Source: Phoronis ovalis (taxonomy: Eukaryota > Phoronida > Phoronidae). From it: a DNA stretch of 11,342 nt. The position numbers were made by a program, and so were the translations under genes. The stretch lies in NCBI GenBank assembly GCA_028565635.1, contig JAOXYB010054112.1, positions 1 through 11,342 on the forward strand. The letters are read 5' to 3'. The notes under the pieces are model-generated. The model was given only the letters and a program-made list of their open reading frames with translations. It ran no database searches and was not told where the DNA came from. Positions 1 to 8,638 of the stretch are shown here, one piece after another. Position 1 is the stretch's first letter. Every line of letters begins with the position of its first letter.

Positions 1-299
1 CTTGAACTACTGGCACAGATGACCTTGATACACTGAATCCATTTTTCTCCAACAAGAATTCGATCCCAGGATGCGAATACTTCAACTTGGATAATCACAT
101 TCTGGTATTGCCGATTATACTGCTTTCTTAGCAACAGCAACTGAGCAAGGTCAAAAGTGATGATGGTGCATCTCTGACAAACTTGTACTGTGGCATTTTC
201 ATTTACGGACGATTTGATTGGCGGAATGTAATCAACTGTAGATTGCTCTTGTTCATCACTGATAAAGGAACCCTTACACAAAACACATAATTCCTCATC
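1..299 (-). CDS. Partial exon candidate with two CxxC pairs, runs off the left edge
   Basis: The minus frame is open for 99 codons from 299 to the window edge and has no internal Met start, so it would be an internal or terminal exon. A TAA at 300-302 closes it upstream, so its acceptor must be one of the AG dinucleotides near 294-300; the pyrimidine tract there is weak. The product starts DEELCVLCKGSF and has a second pair, VCQRC, 32 residues after the first, followed by a Leu- and Gln-rich helix-like stretch and a more mixed region with two further Cys. CxxC-x32-CxxC plus helix suggests a small zinc-binding module, loosely like the ZAD layout, but I cannot name the family. Base composition is nearer coding than its surroundings. 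It could still be a chance frame. Confidence 0.35.
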
Positions 300-302
300 T
301 TA

Positions 303-1361
303 TTTTAAGCTGTACTTGCAATATTTGACTGAAATGACTTATAAACCTCCAAAAATGTTGCTTGCACTGTTCCCAACATTTAAATCCAGCCCCAAATCTA
401 GCTTGGCTGCTTACAGTAAGTAGATTTTAATGAGAGCGCCTTCTAGTGGCTGTACTGACTCAATAAAGGTCATCTAGTGCTTTTTTCCTTTTTTTTAGTC
501 ACCTTTCATGCAAACCAGTTTTCACAATACCTTTCATGACATGTACGAGAGTGAACTGTCTGCGTGGGACCTTGCGCCCCGCCATTTTACCGTTTGCCGC
601 TTTGAAACATGTGGAAATATGCTCTAGTTTATAGAAAAAACGATAGATGGCACTTGCAGTACGGGCGTTAATTTTAGTTATGGATTTATTGAGTACCCGG
701 TACTTAGCGACATTTTATTATACCGGTACTAGCAGGTAGACGCAATGAAAGGGTTAAACAAATATGAGAATTTCTGATTTATTAAAATTCTGTACATCAT
801 GATTACTTAAAAAGAATGATAGTTATCTGTTCAATATAGAGATATACAATTATCGTGATATAAAAATGTGCTTTCTAATGCTTTGTACTAATACGTGAAG
901 CCAAGTTTGATATAAATGTACTTATTAGTTTTTTTTATTTACCTACATATATAAACTGAATTTAGGAAAACAGCTTGCAGGCTGACTAGGTAAATTCACA
1001 ATGAGTTTTAACTAGGTGTTAACACTTTCACTATGGAATCCATGGGTTGGTTATCTTTGCAAAACTGTGCCTCACTTCTAAGAAAAACAAATCACGCTGA
1101 TTGTGAGCAATTAGCAGTAACGCGATTTACATTCGTATTTTCCGACACCTGTAACGAGTGGTGAAAACGGTTTCAGTATGCTATTGTAAGTGCTATTTTT
1201 GATACTTTATTTCATCACACTAGAATAAAATTTGGCCATTTTGTTCAAAAAGGAGTTCAAATTATGTAGATAATTGTACGTAACTGTGTTTACATTTTGC
1301 TGATAGGTTGATAAAAAACAAATAATCAAATTTTAATACATCGATGCTTTACATACCTTAC
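303..1361. other. Spacer without a firm gene
   Basis: Apart from the two CTCF-like motifs and a G+C-richer patch at 540-720 with two CCGGTACT copies, I see no supported gene. A 43-codon plus-strand frame at 1033-1164 (MESMGWLSLQNC...) reads like protein but has no splice or family support. Confidence 0.5.
436..449 (-). promoter_or_regulatory. CTCF-like motif
   Basis: On the minus strand this reads CCACTAGAAGGCGC, matching 13 of 14 positions of the bilaterian CTCF core CCASYAGRKGGCRS. A second, weaker match (ACGATAGATGGCAC, with the last ten positions exact) lies on the plus strand at 640-653, pointing the other way. Single matches of this kind are expected at low frequency by chance. Confidence 0.3.
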
Positions 1362-1701
1362 ATTTAGTGCAAACTTATTAAACAGGTACTCTTCAAGTGT
1401 AATAGTGTCGTGTGACTCTTCTACTAGGTCCGATCCAAGTAAAACTTCTCTTACAGAAATTGGGCATTGTCCCCTTCATCCACATCTCTACAGCAAAACA
1501 ATTTGTGTAGAGTTTGGCACACATGATAATTCTTTGATAGAAGAATTTTGAGAGTGCAAACACATACATGCTGAGCATAGTCATCAGCCTCCGTAGTGTA
1601 TCTAAACGATCTGACAGTGCTTTTACTTGTATCCTGTCATGTACTTTAAATCCTCTTTCCCGCTTTGATAGCTGATGCAAAATGAATTCCTGCTGCATTA
1701 T
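1362..1701 (-). pseudogene. Exon-like block with a likely 1-nt frameshift
   Basis: A good acceptor (GTTCTTGTAG, ending at 1702) opens a frame beginning IMQQEF that stays open for about 100 codons. It is rich in Lys, Arg, Leu and Met, with a helical SDRLDTLRRLMTMLSM stretch. Near 1460 the plausible coding moves to the next frame, where REVLLGSDLVEE continues to a consensus donor GTAAGG at 1361. Skipping one A in a CCCAATTT run joins the two parts. Alternatively the exon ends at the GTAAGAG donor at 1454 with no shift. A third frame is also open over 1451-1636, so coding status is unclear. I recognise no family. It may be a decayed exon, a sequencing error or chance. Confidence 0.25.
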
Positions 1702-1923
1702 CTACAAGAACGTTCAAATAAATTACTTATTGCTACCTTTTCAATACGTGCATTGATAGCCGTACTGTGTTCTTAAAACAATTTTGGATGACATAAATCT
1801 TTCGGGCTGCGTGGTGAGATAATATAGGAGCATAATTTAATTCGCTCTCAGCTATTTAAATTAAACTTAATTTTTCATAAAGTAATATATCACACGAAAC
1901 CGCAACCTAATTTGAATAGAATA

Positions 1924-2391
1924 TTACAGTTTAGAGCAACTACAATAATCAAGAAATTTCACTGCAAGATCCCAAAAAGGAAGACTTTTCTCCGAAGGTA
2001 TTTGCAAAAATTGTAAACGGAGGCAGACGATATTGTTCATTTTATTTTTCTCTGCCCCAGTCTTCAAGCTATAAGAAATGAAAGGTTTGCTACAGTTGAA
2101 ACAGATATGACACAGGATTTCATAAGCTATAGTGTACTGAGTCAATCAGCAAAATGAATTCTGTCCAAGTACTATGTGCATAGAATACCTTCTCTTCACA
2201 TAGTTTAGATTACCAACCCTCAGAATGATTATCTTACTTTCCTTATACTCGCGGTGACACTCATGTATAACTTTATACTGCCTATAGTTTCCTATTCTCC
2301 CAGGCTGCGATATATACCTAAGATTCATGCCGGTTTTGTCCATATTCCGGATATTACAGATCAAAAACCAGCAAGTACTGCAATTCCTCCT
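1924..2391 (-). pseudogene. Open frame interrupted by one in-frame TGA
   Basis: One minus frame runs from 2391 to a TAA at 1924 with a single TGA at 2146-2148. The upstream 81 codons start with a Cys-rich NCSTCWFLIC and include VIHECHREYKESK. The downstream 73 codons carry LCHICFNCSKPFIS and end in FLDYCSCSKL. The repeated C-x2-C spacing hints at metal-binding modules like the left-edge exon candidate. An acceptor-like TTGACTCAG at 2137 lies just past the TGA, but none of the four nearby donors I tested (GTAAGA, GTATTC, GTATAT, GTAATC) splices to it without meeting a stop. Another short frame (2354-2488) overlaps the start and begins ACVTCHYF. Relic coding DNA is the best guess; chance is possible. 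Confidence 0.25.
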
Positions 2392-2562
2392 TCAGAGTTT
2401 CAAAGTAGTACTTGCTGCAAATTCCTGGGTTGGAAAAGCGTTTCGATGTGAAGGATGGCGAGTTGAAGTAATGGCATGTGACACACGCCTATTTTATGAT
2501 TCTTGAGATCGATGATTCTGCGGTAAGTTATCAGAGTGATTGAAAGAAGTTTAGGTAGGAAT

Positions 2563-2658
2563 GCTTTGTGAAACCAGTCGCAACGTACGGATCTTCGTCC
2601 GGGATCTTCGTACGAAACCCGTCCGAAAAAAGCACCTTCGTACGAAGCTTTGTGAAAC
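2563..2658. repeat. CpG-rich CGTACG/CGTCCG cluster between short direct repeats
   Basis: Five CGTACG or CGTCCG hexamers occur at 2584, 2596, 2609, 2620 and 2639, several extended to CTTCGTACGAA. The cluster is bounded by direct copies of GCTTTGTGAAAC at 2563 and 2647. It stands out in otherwise CpG-poor DNA and looks like a fragment of an interspersed repeat. Both strands stay open across it, so nearby ORFs (2531-2896 minus, 2568-2846 plus) are probably by-products. Confidence 0.6.
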
Positions 2659-2899
2659 TGGACCCATCTCTATTACAAGTTTCACGATGTTCGATTTCGA
2701 GAATAAACATAGCCTGCCATATTGAAGCGATCCAGATCAAAATCAAAAATTGTCTTATCTGCCTGCATGGTAATTGTACTGAAAAGAAGCCCTCTTGTAA
2801 TTTGACTATATTTACCTTCTGCTTTGTACCGCGACGGGGTTCATGACGTCCATCATTTTTCAAGAGACAGGTCATGTTACATGTGTTTCTCGACATTAA

Positions 2900-4050
2900 A
2901 AACAGTCGCTAGTGGGTAATTACATTGGAAATGATTTTGAGTCCAAAACTAAATTTTACCTTGACCAAAATTTGAAGCTGTTATTGTGAGACAAAGGAAA
3001 CTTAACAGACGCACGCGAGTGACTGGTGTATGGACAAACAGAACGCGTGCGCGGTGCGCGGGTAACCATCGAGCAGGATTGCATTAGCCTGCATGCTAGG
3101 CCTACTCTGGCTTCCCTCCATATTTTTTATACGGGGATGATCCGCCCAACCTTTTCGGGGACCTTTTAAACCTTAACAGCATTCGGAAAAATGTCAAAAC
3201 TAGCCCTTTCGAAGGTTTTATTTGGACACGTGATCTTGATTACACACTCCTTTTCAAAGACTTCCAAAATTACTAAATTTGTTAAAAAATATAAAACAAA
3301 TACATGAGATCCATGTGGACATGTATTTATAAATTACCCGCATACCTCATTAAATGTGACTCATCCCCGTGAAGCTAAATTTCAGATTTTTTCTGTATTG
3401 ATGTGCTTATAACGAATTCTGTAATTCGTATGGGCAAGCAATTTTGACTTGTGTTGTTTTCTAACTGCCGTCCGGGGCCCGAGCGTTTATGCGAGAATGA
3501 ATAGGTATGATGGAAATAATACAGTACAATTGCAGATGTGCTATAGAGTAATAATAAATGGTCAATACTGAATCACCATGAAATTAAGAAAATTGTCTTC
3601 AAGTTCAAAGCACCAATACAGTCAGAATATTTAAGGGGCGTCTCAATTGTTGTACCCATTTTTTATTGTTTTATATAAATAGCTAATCCATTCTTGTGTG
3701 GAAAGAAGATGAATTTTGCAGAGAAATATCATGGTAACAGGGTTATGGAATACTAATGCTAGTATAACTGTATATTTTAGAAAGAACACATAAATGACAT
3801 AAATAAATATTTTCTCCTAAGCTATCACCACAATCACTAGTCAGTCGGTACAAATGTGGAACGTGTCTTTCTTTTAACTTCACATGCTACACTTTTGTAT
3901 ATAGAGTGTCATCTACGACCGTTATATTTAAGTGTCAATAGCTACTCCACACACTCACAACAGCATATTTCAATAACTCAGTCTTATATAGTTTATCACC
4001 GATAAATTGCACAGCAAAAGAAAAAATAATGATTCCATGTTAATGCCTTT
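2900..4050. other. Spacer downstream of the GPCR
   Basis: I see no gene here. A short CpG-rich run of alternating GC (3043-3062) is the only compositional outlier. ACGGGGATGA near 3131 recurs inverted near 3361, and a 9-bp-arm palindrome lies at 3298-3328. Confidence 0.5.
3662..3667 (-). terminator. Candidate poly(A) signal for the GPCR
   Basis: Minus-strand AATAAA lies about 385 bp past the receptor stop codon. I saw no AATAAA closer, but the hexamer is common in A+T-rich DNA. Confidence 0.25.
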
Positions 4051-4052
4051 TC

Positions 4053-4730
4053 TCATAATTTTGTACAGATCGTTTCTAAAGAAATCACCGGCTTTAAATG
4101 AACTGATGAGGTCAAATATTTAGTTGTCTCTTTTTCAGTTTGGCTTTGTTCATAAGCAAATCGTTTAAGACATAGGCAACCACACTTTTCAAAAAGTCTA
4201 TAGCACCTTTTCAGTATACTTGTACGAAGCCGTACCGCAGAAAAATAGTATATAAAAAAATTGATGGAACAATTCAAAATTAAACACAATGCTGTATAGG
4301 GGCGCATGGCTATCCAGATCGGGTTACCGACAGCCCAAAATATTTTCCCCAAAACTTCAGGAAAAAAACATATCAAAAAACATGCTACTATTATCACCAC
4401 AACTTTTGTAAGGCTCCTAGATCTTCCTCGAGTCACGTGCTTGACAACAACCTTTGACGGACTCAGAGTTTCCCTTTGTCTATCCATTAAACGTAACGTC
4501 CTTGTTAAAAAAACGTTTGTCGTAATGAGTACTATGATAGGAGTTCCATAAAATATTATAACGTAAGCAATGATATTATAACCGAGAATGTATGATGAAT
4601 TCAATCCGAATTCCGAACGATTTGTATAAAGTGTCGTTACATTGGTTCGTGCGTCCGTCACCCAGATGTAATTCGTCTCAAATGGCACAGGAATGTGATA
4701 GACAAATAAAATAAGCGTCATCAAAGTTAC
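4053..4730 (-). CDS. Rhodopsin-family GPCR, coding exon 2 (TM4 to C-terminus)
   Basis: This exon encodes residues 155-379 plus a TGA stop. It follows a pyrimidine-rich TTTTCTTTGTAG acceptor and joins exon 1 in phase 0, giving KARIH-VTLMT. TM4 (155-172) ends in HIPVPFE, like the IPRFFE-type ending I recall from FMRFamide-receptor-like proteins, and lacks the usual TM4 Trp. ECL2 has three sequons (N184, N191, N198) and no Cys. TM5 (about 200-229) has P218. A short basic loop (RGRSRSLTK) leads to TM6 with CFFP (275-278). TM7 has NCSINFFIY, with N311 and Y315 but F for the NPxxY proline. Helix 8 is basic and followed by four Cys (330, 337, 339, 341), possible palmitoylation sites. The tail ends in TKL, a class I PDZ-ligand pattern. 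The total of 379 residues is normal for the class. Ligand and G protein cannot be read from the sequence. Confidence 0.9.
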   Translation of the reverse strand, partial: VTLMTLILFVYHIPVPFETNYIWVTDARTNVTTLYTNRSEFGLNSSYILGYNIIAYVIIFYGTPIIVLITTNVFLTRTLRLMDRQRETLSPSKVVVKHVTRGRSRSLTKVVVIIVACFLICFFPEVLGKIFWAVGNPIWIAMRPYTALCLILNCSINFFIYYFSAVRLRTSILKRCYRLFEKCGCLCLKRFAYEQSQTEKETTKYLTSSVHLKPVISLETICTKL

Positions 4731-5355
4731 CTACAAAGAAAATAAAAATCTAATTAGAGAAAGTATCATAAGCCATATATATAAATATGTTCAAATAATT
4801 ACAAGCTGCAGATGATTTTTGATGGTTTACGTGGTATTAATTCGTAAAACTATTTTTAAAATCGAATTCTAATGTAGTTTTTATTGGTATATATACATTT
4901 CGCAAAAAGGCAAAACTTTGTGATCAGATCAAATTACTGGAATGAGATTGATCGATAGAATTCTCAATCAAATGGTTGGTTACATATTTGGTGGATCTGG
5001 TGGAAAATCTGATAAGAAATTAGAAGTAATATATATTGCAAAATATAAATATTCAAGTTTTGTTGGTATAAATTCGCAATGTATACATAAAGAATTGAAT
5101 GTTTTAAATAATTTTAGAAAAAACAAAATATCCTCCAAAGCACTTACACCAATGTTAAAATAAGACAGTTTTTGGAAAAATCTGTTTAATTTCTGGCGGA
5201 AATTACATGATAAAACAATTTTTTTACCACGGATTAACATATCAACTACTAAATTCTGATTAGAAAGACCTGGTGCTAGGGTTTTTGAAATTCGACCGCG
5301 TAAAGTTAAGTTATTAAACATATCCTGTACTGTATAATTAATATTATTGACTTAC
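4731..5355 (-). other. GPCR intron, phase 0, 625 bp
   Basis: The intron begins GTAAGT on the minus strand and ends TTCTTTGTAG. Removing it fuses intracellular loop 2 directly to TM4 and restores a continuous seven-TM protein. It holds two open stretches (4980-5321 minus and 4942-5163 plus). Both lie wholly inside the intron, lack recognisable domains, and are taken as chance in A+T-rich DNA. Confidence 0.88.
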
Positions 5356-5817
5356 GTGTATTCTTGCTTTAGTTGGTGAACTGTACGTTGAAACCTTTAA
5401 AGGCTTAAGCACAACTATTAGTCTGTGAATGGATATCAAAACTAAACAGTACGTCTCACATGTACGAGTAAACCGGCCAATAGGCGCTATAAAAACTTGT
5501 ATTAAGGTTCCTTGAGAAAAAGTTATTCCAGTTTCCACACCAAAAAACATTCCTAACCCAGCGTATACAGAAATCCATTCCTTTATGATAACTAAAGAAT
5601 CAAACACCGAAAGTGTCCGCAATAAAAATATTGTAGAAGTGCTTCTTTCCTTTCCAAGTATCACGAATAATAAGACATTGCCAAATAATCCAATTATCCC
5701 TATAACCAGACCAATAATTCCAAAAATTATCCCCGCCATTCGCACTTCTGTTGACACTGATGGGCCGCTATCCTGGGTAGTACCTTCTATCATAGTTAGG
5801 TTGTTAAAAACTTCCAT
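5356..5817 (-). CDS. Rhodopsin-family GPCR, coding exon 1 (N-terminus to ICL2)
   Basis: This exon encodes residues 1-154 of a seven-transmembrane receptor, probably for a neuropeptide, in the plasma membrane. A short N-tail carries a sequon (NNLT). TM1 (about 28-54) has the GN pair with N47 at position 1.50. TM2 (about 60-85) has D73 in LSVFD. TM3 (about 103-136) ends in HRL (131-133) where DRY is expected, followed by a VVLKPLK intracellular loop 2. The exon ends at a CAC codon followed by a consensus GTAAGT donor, in phase 0. Reading through would stop three codons later, so splicing is required. The ATG at 5817 is the first Met, and the frame is closed upstream by a TAA at 5857-5859. A CGCAG one base before the ATG could be a splice acceptor, so a 5' exon may exist. 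Unusual: there is no Cys at 3.25 (Q107). The GPCR fold is near certain; the peptide-receptor assignment is inference. Confidence 0.9.
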
Positions 5818-5818
5818 T

Positions 5819-5874
5819 CTGCGGAGAAAAATTGATTTTTTAATGACACTAAATAATTATAAAGTTACTTATAC
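5819..5874 (-). other. Possible splice acceptor or mini-intron before the GPCR ATG
   Basis: Minus-strand TTTTTCTCCGCAG ends at 5819, one base before the A of the ATG, and has an acceptor-like pyrimidine tract. A CAG|GTATAAG donor-like site lies only 56 bases upstream, at 5874, which is very short for an animal intron. The acceptor may instead serve a distant 5' exon, or the match may be chance. Confidence 0.35.
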
Positions 5875-6007
5875 CTGCATTCTGTATTTCTTTCCAAAAA
5901 TACTAAGTAATATGTTTGAAGAAGAATGCAACAGCTTCATAAATATAGACAATAGTGGCGGCTATGAGATTATTCACATGTTATACAAATTTCCTGGTGT
6001 CAAGTAA

Positions 6008-6015
6008 TGACGTCA
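6008..6015. promoter_or_regulatory. Perfect CRE palindrome TGACGTCA upstream of the GPCR
   Basis: TGACGTCA is the consensus CREB/ATF site and lies 191 bp upstream of the receptor ATG. A TATATTTA-like stretch lies between it and the gene, around 5940-5947. If transcription starts near the ATG, this would be a proximal promoter element. If a distant first exon is used, it is intronic. Confidence 0.35.
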
Positions 6016-6460
6016 AATAAACCTCATCACCCGCATCATTTGACTCTGATTTATTTTGGATTTTGTGGCAGATCTATGGCATATAAGTTTGTTACTCCAT
6101 GTTTTGCAAAAAAAAACAAGACAAATAGTATAACTTGTTCACCTGCTCCAGTGTAGCAGTAGACTTCGTTTAAGTCTAAAAAGATTTTTTTAATACAAGT
6201 TAGTGTTTTCTTTTAGATAATGTTATTTAGTAGTTTTTACACTGATAATGTTGCTTATAATAATAATTAAAAAGCTTTTTTTTAAATTTATGATTAATTA
6301 TACAGCTTTTCATATTAATCACTTTTGGCAGCCATGCTATATAGGGATCAGGAGTGGTATTTCGGATGTATGTATAATATGAAACTGGCAAGCTGTGTTG
6401 AACAAGTCTAGAGGAGCAGGGGAAATCAATAACCATTCAGTTACACACACATACTGTGGA

Positions 6461-7192
6461 TAGACTCTTTCGGGACATAGTTTTTCACACTCACCTTGAG
6501 TCGAATTTTGGGGAGTTTAATAAAAAAAAAATAGACTAATAAATGTATATATTTTGGAAAGGTATTAATTTAAAGATTATGAAAAATCACTTTACTTATC
6601 TGTCACATCACCCATGGTCACATGGTCATGTAATGAGTAAGAAGGCTATTTTGGTTAAACTTCTCAAAAATATATGTCCAACAACCCTGTAGATACAAAT
6701 TTGAAACTTGGCCAAATTTACCTTCAGATAGAGATCTCCAAAAGTTGTCTCAGATTTTTAAAAGTGTGTATCATTCATAAATTATTACTTTCCAAAATTC
6801 AACAGCTAGAAATTTTTCATTTTTTTTTCATTTACGCTCATATGTTTGGAAGCGTATCATTTAAGAATTAAGAAAAAACTGAGGCACTTTATTAGAATAT
6901 CTAGTTGAAAGTTAATTTTGGCCAAAACTTAAGCTTAGTACCTGCAGGGGTGTTGGACATATATTTTTTGAAGTTTACGTTTTGAAAAATATGATTTTTT
7001 AATTAAAATGACTCCTTATTGGTTACATAATCATCTGATGGATAAGAAAAGTGACTTTTTGTTAATTTAATCCTTAAATTAGTACCTTTTACAAAATGTA
7101 CCCATTTAATAGTCTATTTTTTTATTAAACTGCCCAATTTTCGACTAAATGTGTAAAGTGGGCATAACTTGTCTAGCTGCGTTAAGAGTCTA
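6461..7192. mobile_element. Long-arm foldback (TIR/MITE-like) element, 732 bp
   Basis: The segment starts TAGACTCTT and ends AAGAGTCTA. Reading the right end on the minus strand, long blocks recur in the same order as on the left. These are AGTCGAA..TTGGG.AGTTTAATAAAAAAA, TAGACTA.TAAATG, TAATTTAA.GATTA, TCACTTT.CTTATC, AAAAATATATGTCCAACA and TTGGCCAAA. Arms span roughly 6461-6760 and 6870-7192 with many scattered differences, leaving about 110 bp of A+T-rich centre. Each end is bounded by TA, which would suit a TA target-site duplication of Tc1/mariner type if the repeat proper begins GACTCTT; that is inference. No transposase is present, so it would be non-autonomous. An ORF at 6674-6871 is a by-product. 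Confidence 0.8.
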
Positions 7193-8638
7193 CTTCTGCA
7201 TTCAGGCTACCCAAACGAATGTCAATATACAGACATCAATCATTCTGACAAATCCTGATGTATGGTTAGGTCGTAAATATAAATACATGCAGGTCACCTA
7301 TACTTTTGCATAATTTTTTTCTCTGGGAATAACTAGGTTATACGGGATCTTTACTGTTCCTTGTATAATCAATTATACAAAACATTCAACTTAATTATCA
7401 TTGTGATTAAATAACACAGTACAAGTACTGAAATATCCTCAATTAATAATTACGTTACACAAAAATGTAAATTGAAGTTGGAAAGAGTGATATTGTAGGC
7501 ATAAAATCAGAAACCTGGAAAAAGTGTTAACAATTCATACTGAGTGGTCAATTCGAGGCCATTGCAGTATCACAGAACAGTGACCTAAAAATGTCGACGG
7601 ATATCCGCGGGGCCGGATGAATATACGTAAATAGCGTAAGACTCCATTCACAGTGACTTTATATATGTACAGTCCATGGCCCCTCTTTTTCAGCCTCCAT
7701 TTTTACCATGGGGTATCTTTTTCACGTTTATTTAACATTTTTTACCATGGGATGTGTTTTTTGCAAAAAATTAAATTACCATGGATTATACATATTTCTA
7801 ATAAATGATTATTTACAGAAAGGCGCCACATTTTGGGGCACAAATTTTTACCATATGGAATGTTTATATAATATATTTTCGGAATGCACTTCTATCATGC
7901 AGGGGTAAAGCTTTTTTTTATCTTGGGCTCACATCACCACCAGTGAGACATAGCAAGTCTCTATTCCTAGTTTTACATTCCGGTGGAAAATCTAATAATT
8001 TGTTTAAATGTTTGTCTCGAGTTGCTATGACGAAAAATTTACCGGTTTGCGATTTCTGATATAGCTTTCTACCTCAAATTTTGTTGACATATAATTACGT
8101 ACATTTCATGCATTAGTATATGAAGTTCGTTTTCGCTCCCGTTCCTTATCTGCTATATCCTTTCTCCCGTTAATAATCTGACATTTCGAGTCTTATTCCG
8201 TTACATATCCGTCATTTTTGAATTGCAACAACCTGCGAAATGGGAGTAGACGGAGCGAAAACTAGGTGAAAACTTAAATTAAAATGATGTGGTCACATTC
8301 ACCAAACCTTTTATCCAGAGAAGAGGACTATCATTATCCCTTACATGTGAAAGATCTACATCTATCTTTTTACTGTGGCAATTTGAACGTTTACTTTTCA
8401 AGTTTTATAAAAGAAATTTGACCATTTCCCGCAGACGGTTTATTATTCTATATTATTAAAATCTATTAGCGAAAGCAGAAATGTACAGTAGAGGACTACC
8501 AATGGCTCTACAAAATATGCTGTAAGCTGAATACTAAAAACAATGATAAAAATTAACTGCATATTAAATTTCTTACTAATGATGACTGTAATATAGCGAC
8601 AAAAGATCTAGAAATGTTTGACGTGTGATGTTTGTTCT
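7193..8638. other. Spacer with repeats only
   Basis: Besides the CCATGG cluster there is an 11-bp inverted pair, GTTTTCGCTCC at 8129-8139 and its complement at 8252-8262. No gene is supported. Confidence 0.45.
7674..7853. repeat. Clustered CCATGG units with T-rich spacers
   Basis: CCATGG occurs at 7674, 7706, 7745 and 7779, with a near copy (ACCATATGGAA) at about 7848. Three are preceded by a TTTTTACC or ATTACC stretch, giving a degenerate unit of roughly 32-39 bp. Two overlapping plus-strand ORFs in 7708-8059 have the composition of this repeat rather than of a protein. Confidence 0.5.

Noticed and set aside
55-70. TTCGATCCCA as a tRNA B box
   Set aside because: The preceding GG is absent and no A box or cloverleaf arms can be formed nearby.
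2146-2148. TGA as a possible selenocysteine codon
   Set aside because: It follows a Cys codon, but there is no known selenoprotein context and no SECIS-like structure I could see; a stop in relic or chance sequence is simpler.
2531-2896. 121-codon minus ORF and its 92-codon plus counterpart
   Set aside because: Both cross the CGTACG repeat cluster, are open on opposite strands together and show no domain.
4306-4551. 81-codon plus-strand ORF
   Set aside because: Antisense of GPCR exon 2.
4942-5321. Open frames on both strands inside the GPCR intron
   Set aside because: Removing this segment restores the TM3-TM4 linkage with consensus splice sites. The minus frame's FNNLT start resembles the receptor N-terminus only over five residues, which I take as chance.
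5585-6007. 140-codon plus-strand ORF
   Set aside because: Much of it (5585-5817) is the antisense of GPCR exon 1, whose TM landmarks fix the minus strand as coding; the rest has no domain.
6674-6871. 65-codon plus ORF
   Set aside because: Lies within the arm and centre of the foldback element; low-complexity composition.
7708-8059. Two overlapping plus ORFs of 66 and 84 codons
   Set aside because: They start in the CCATGG repeat, are Phe/Tyr/Ile-rich as expected for T-rich DNA, and match no family I know.
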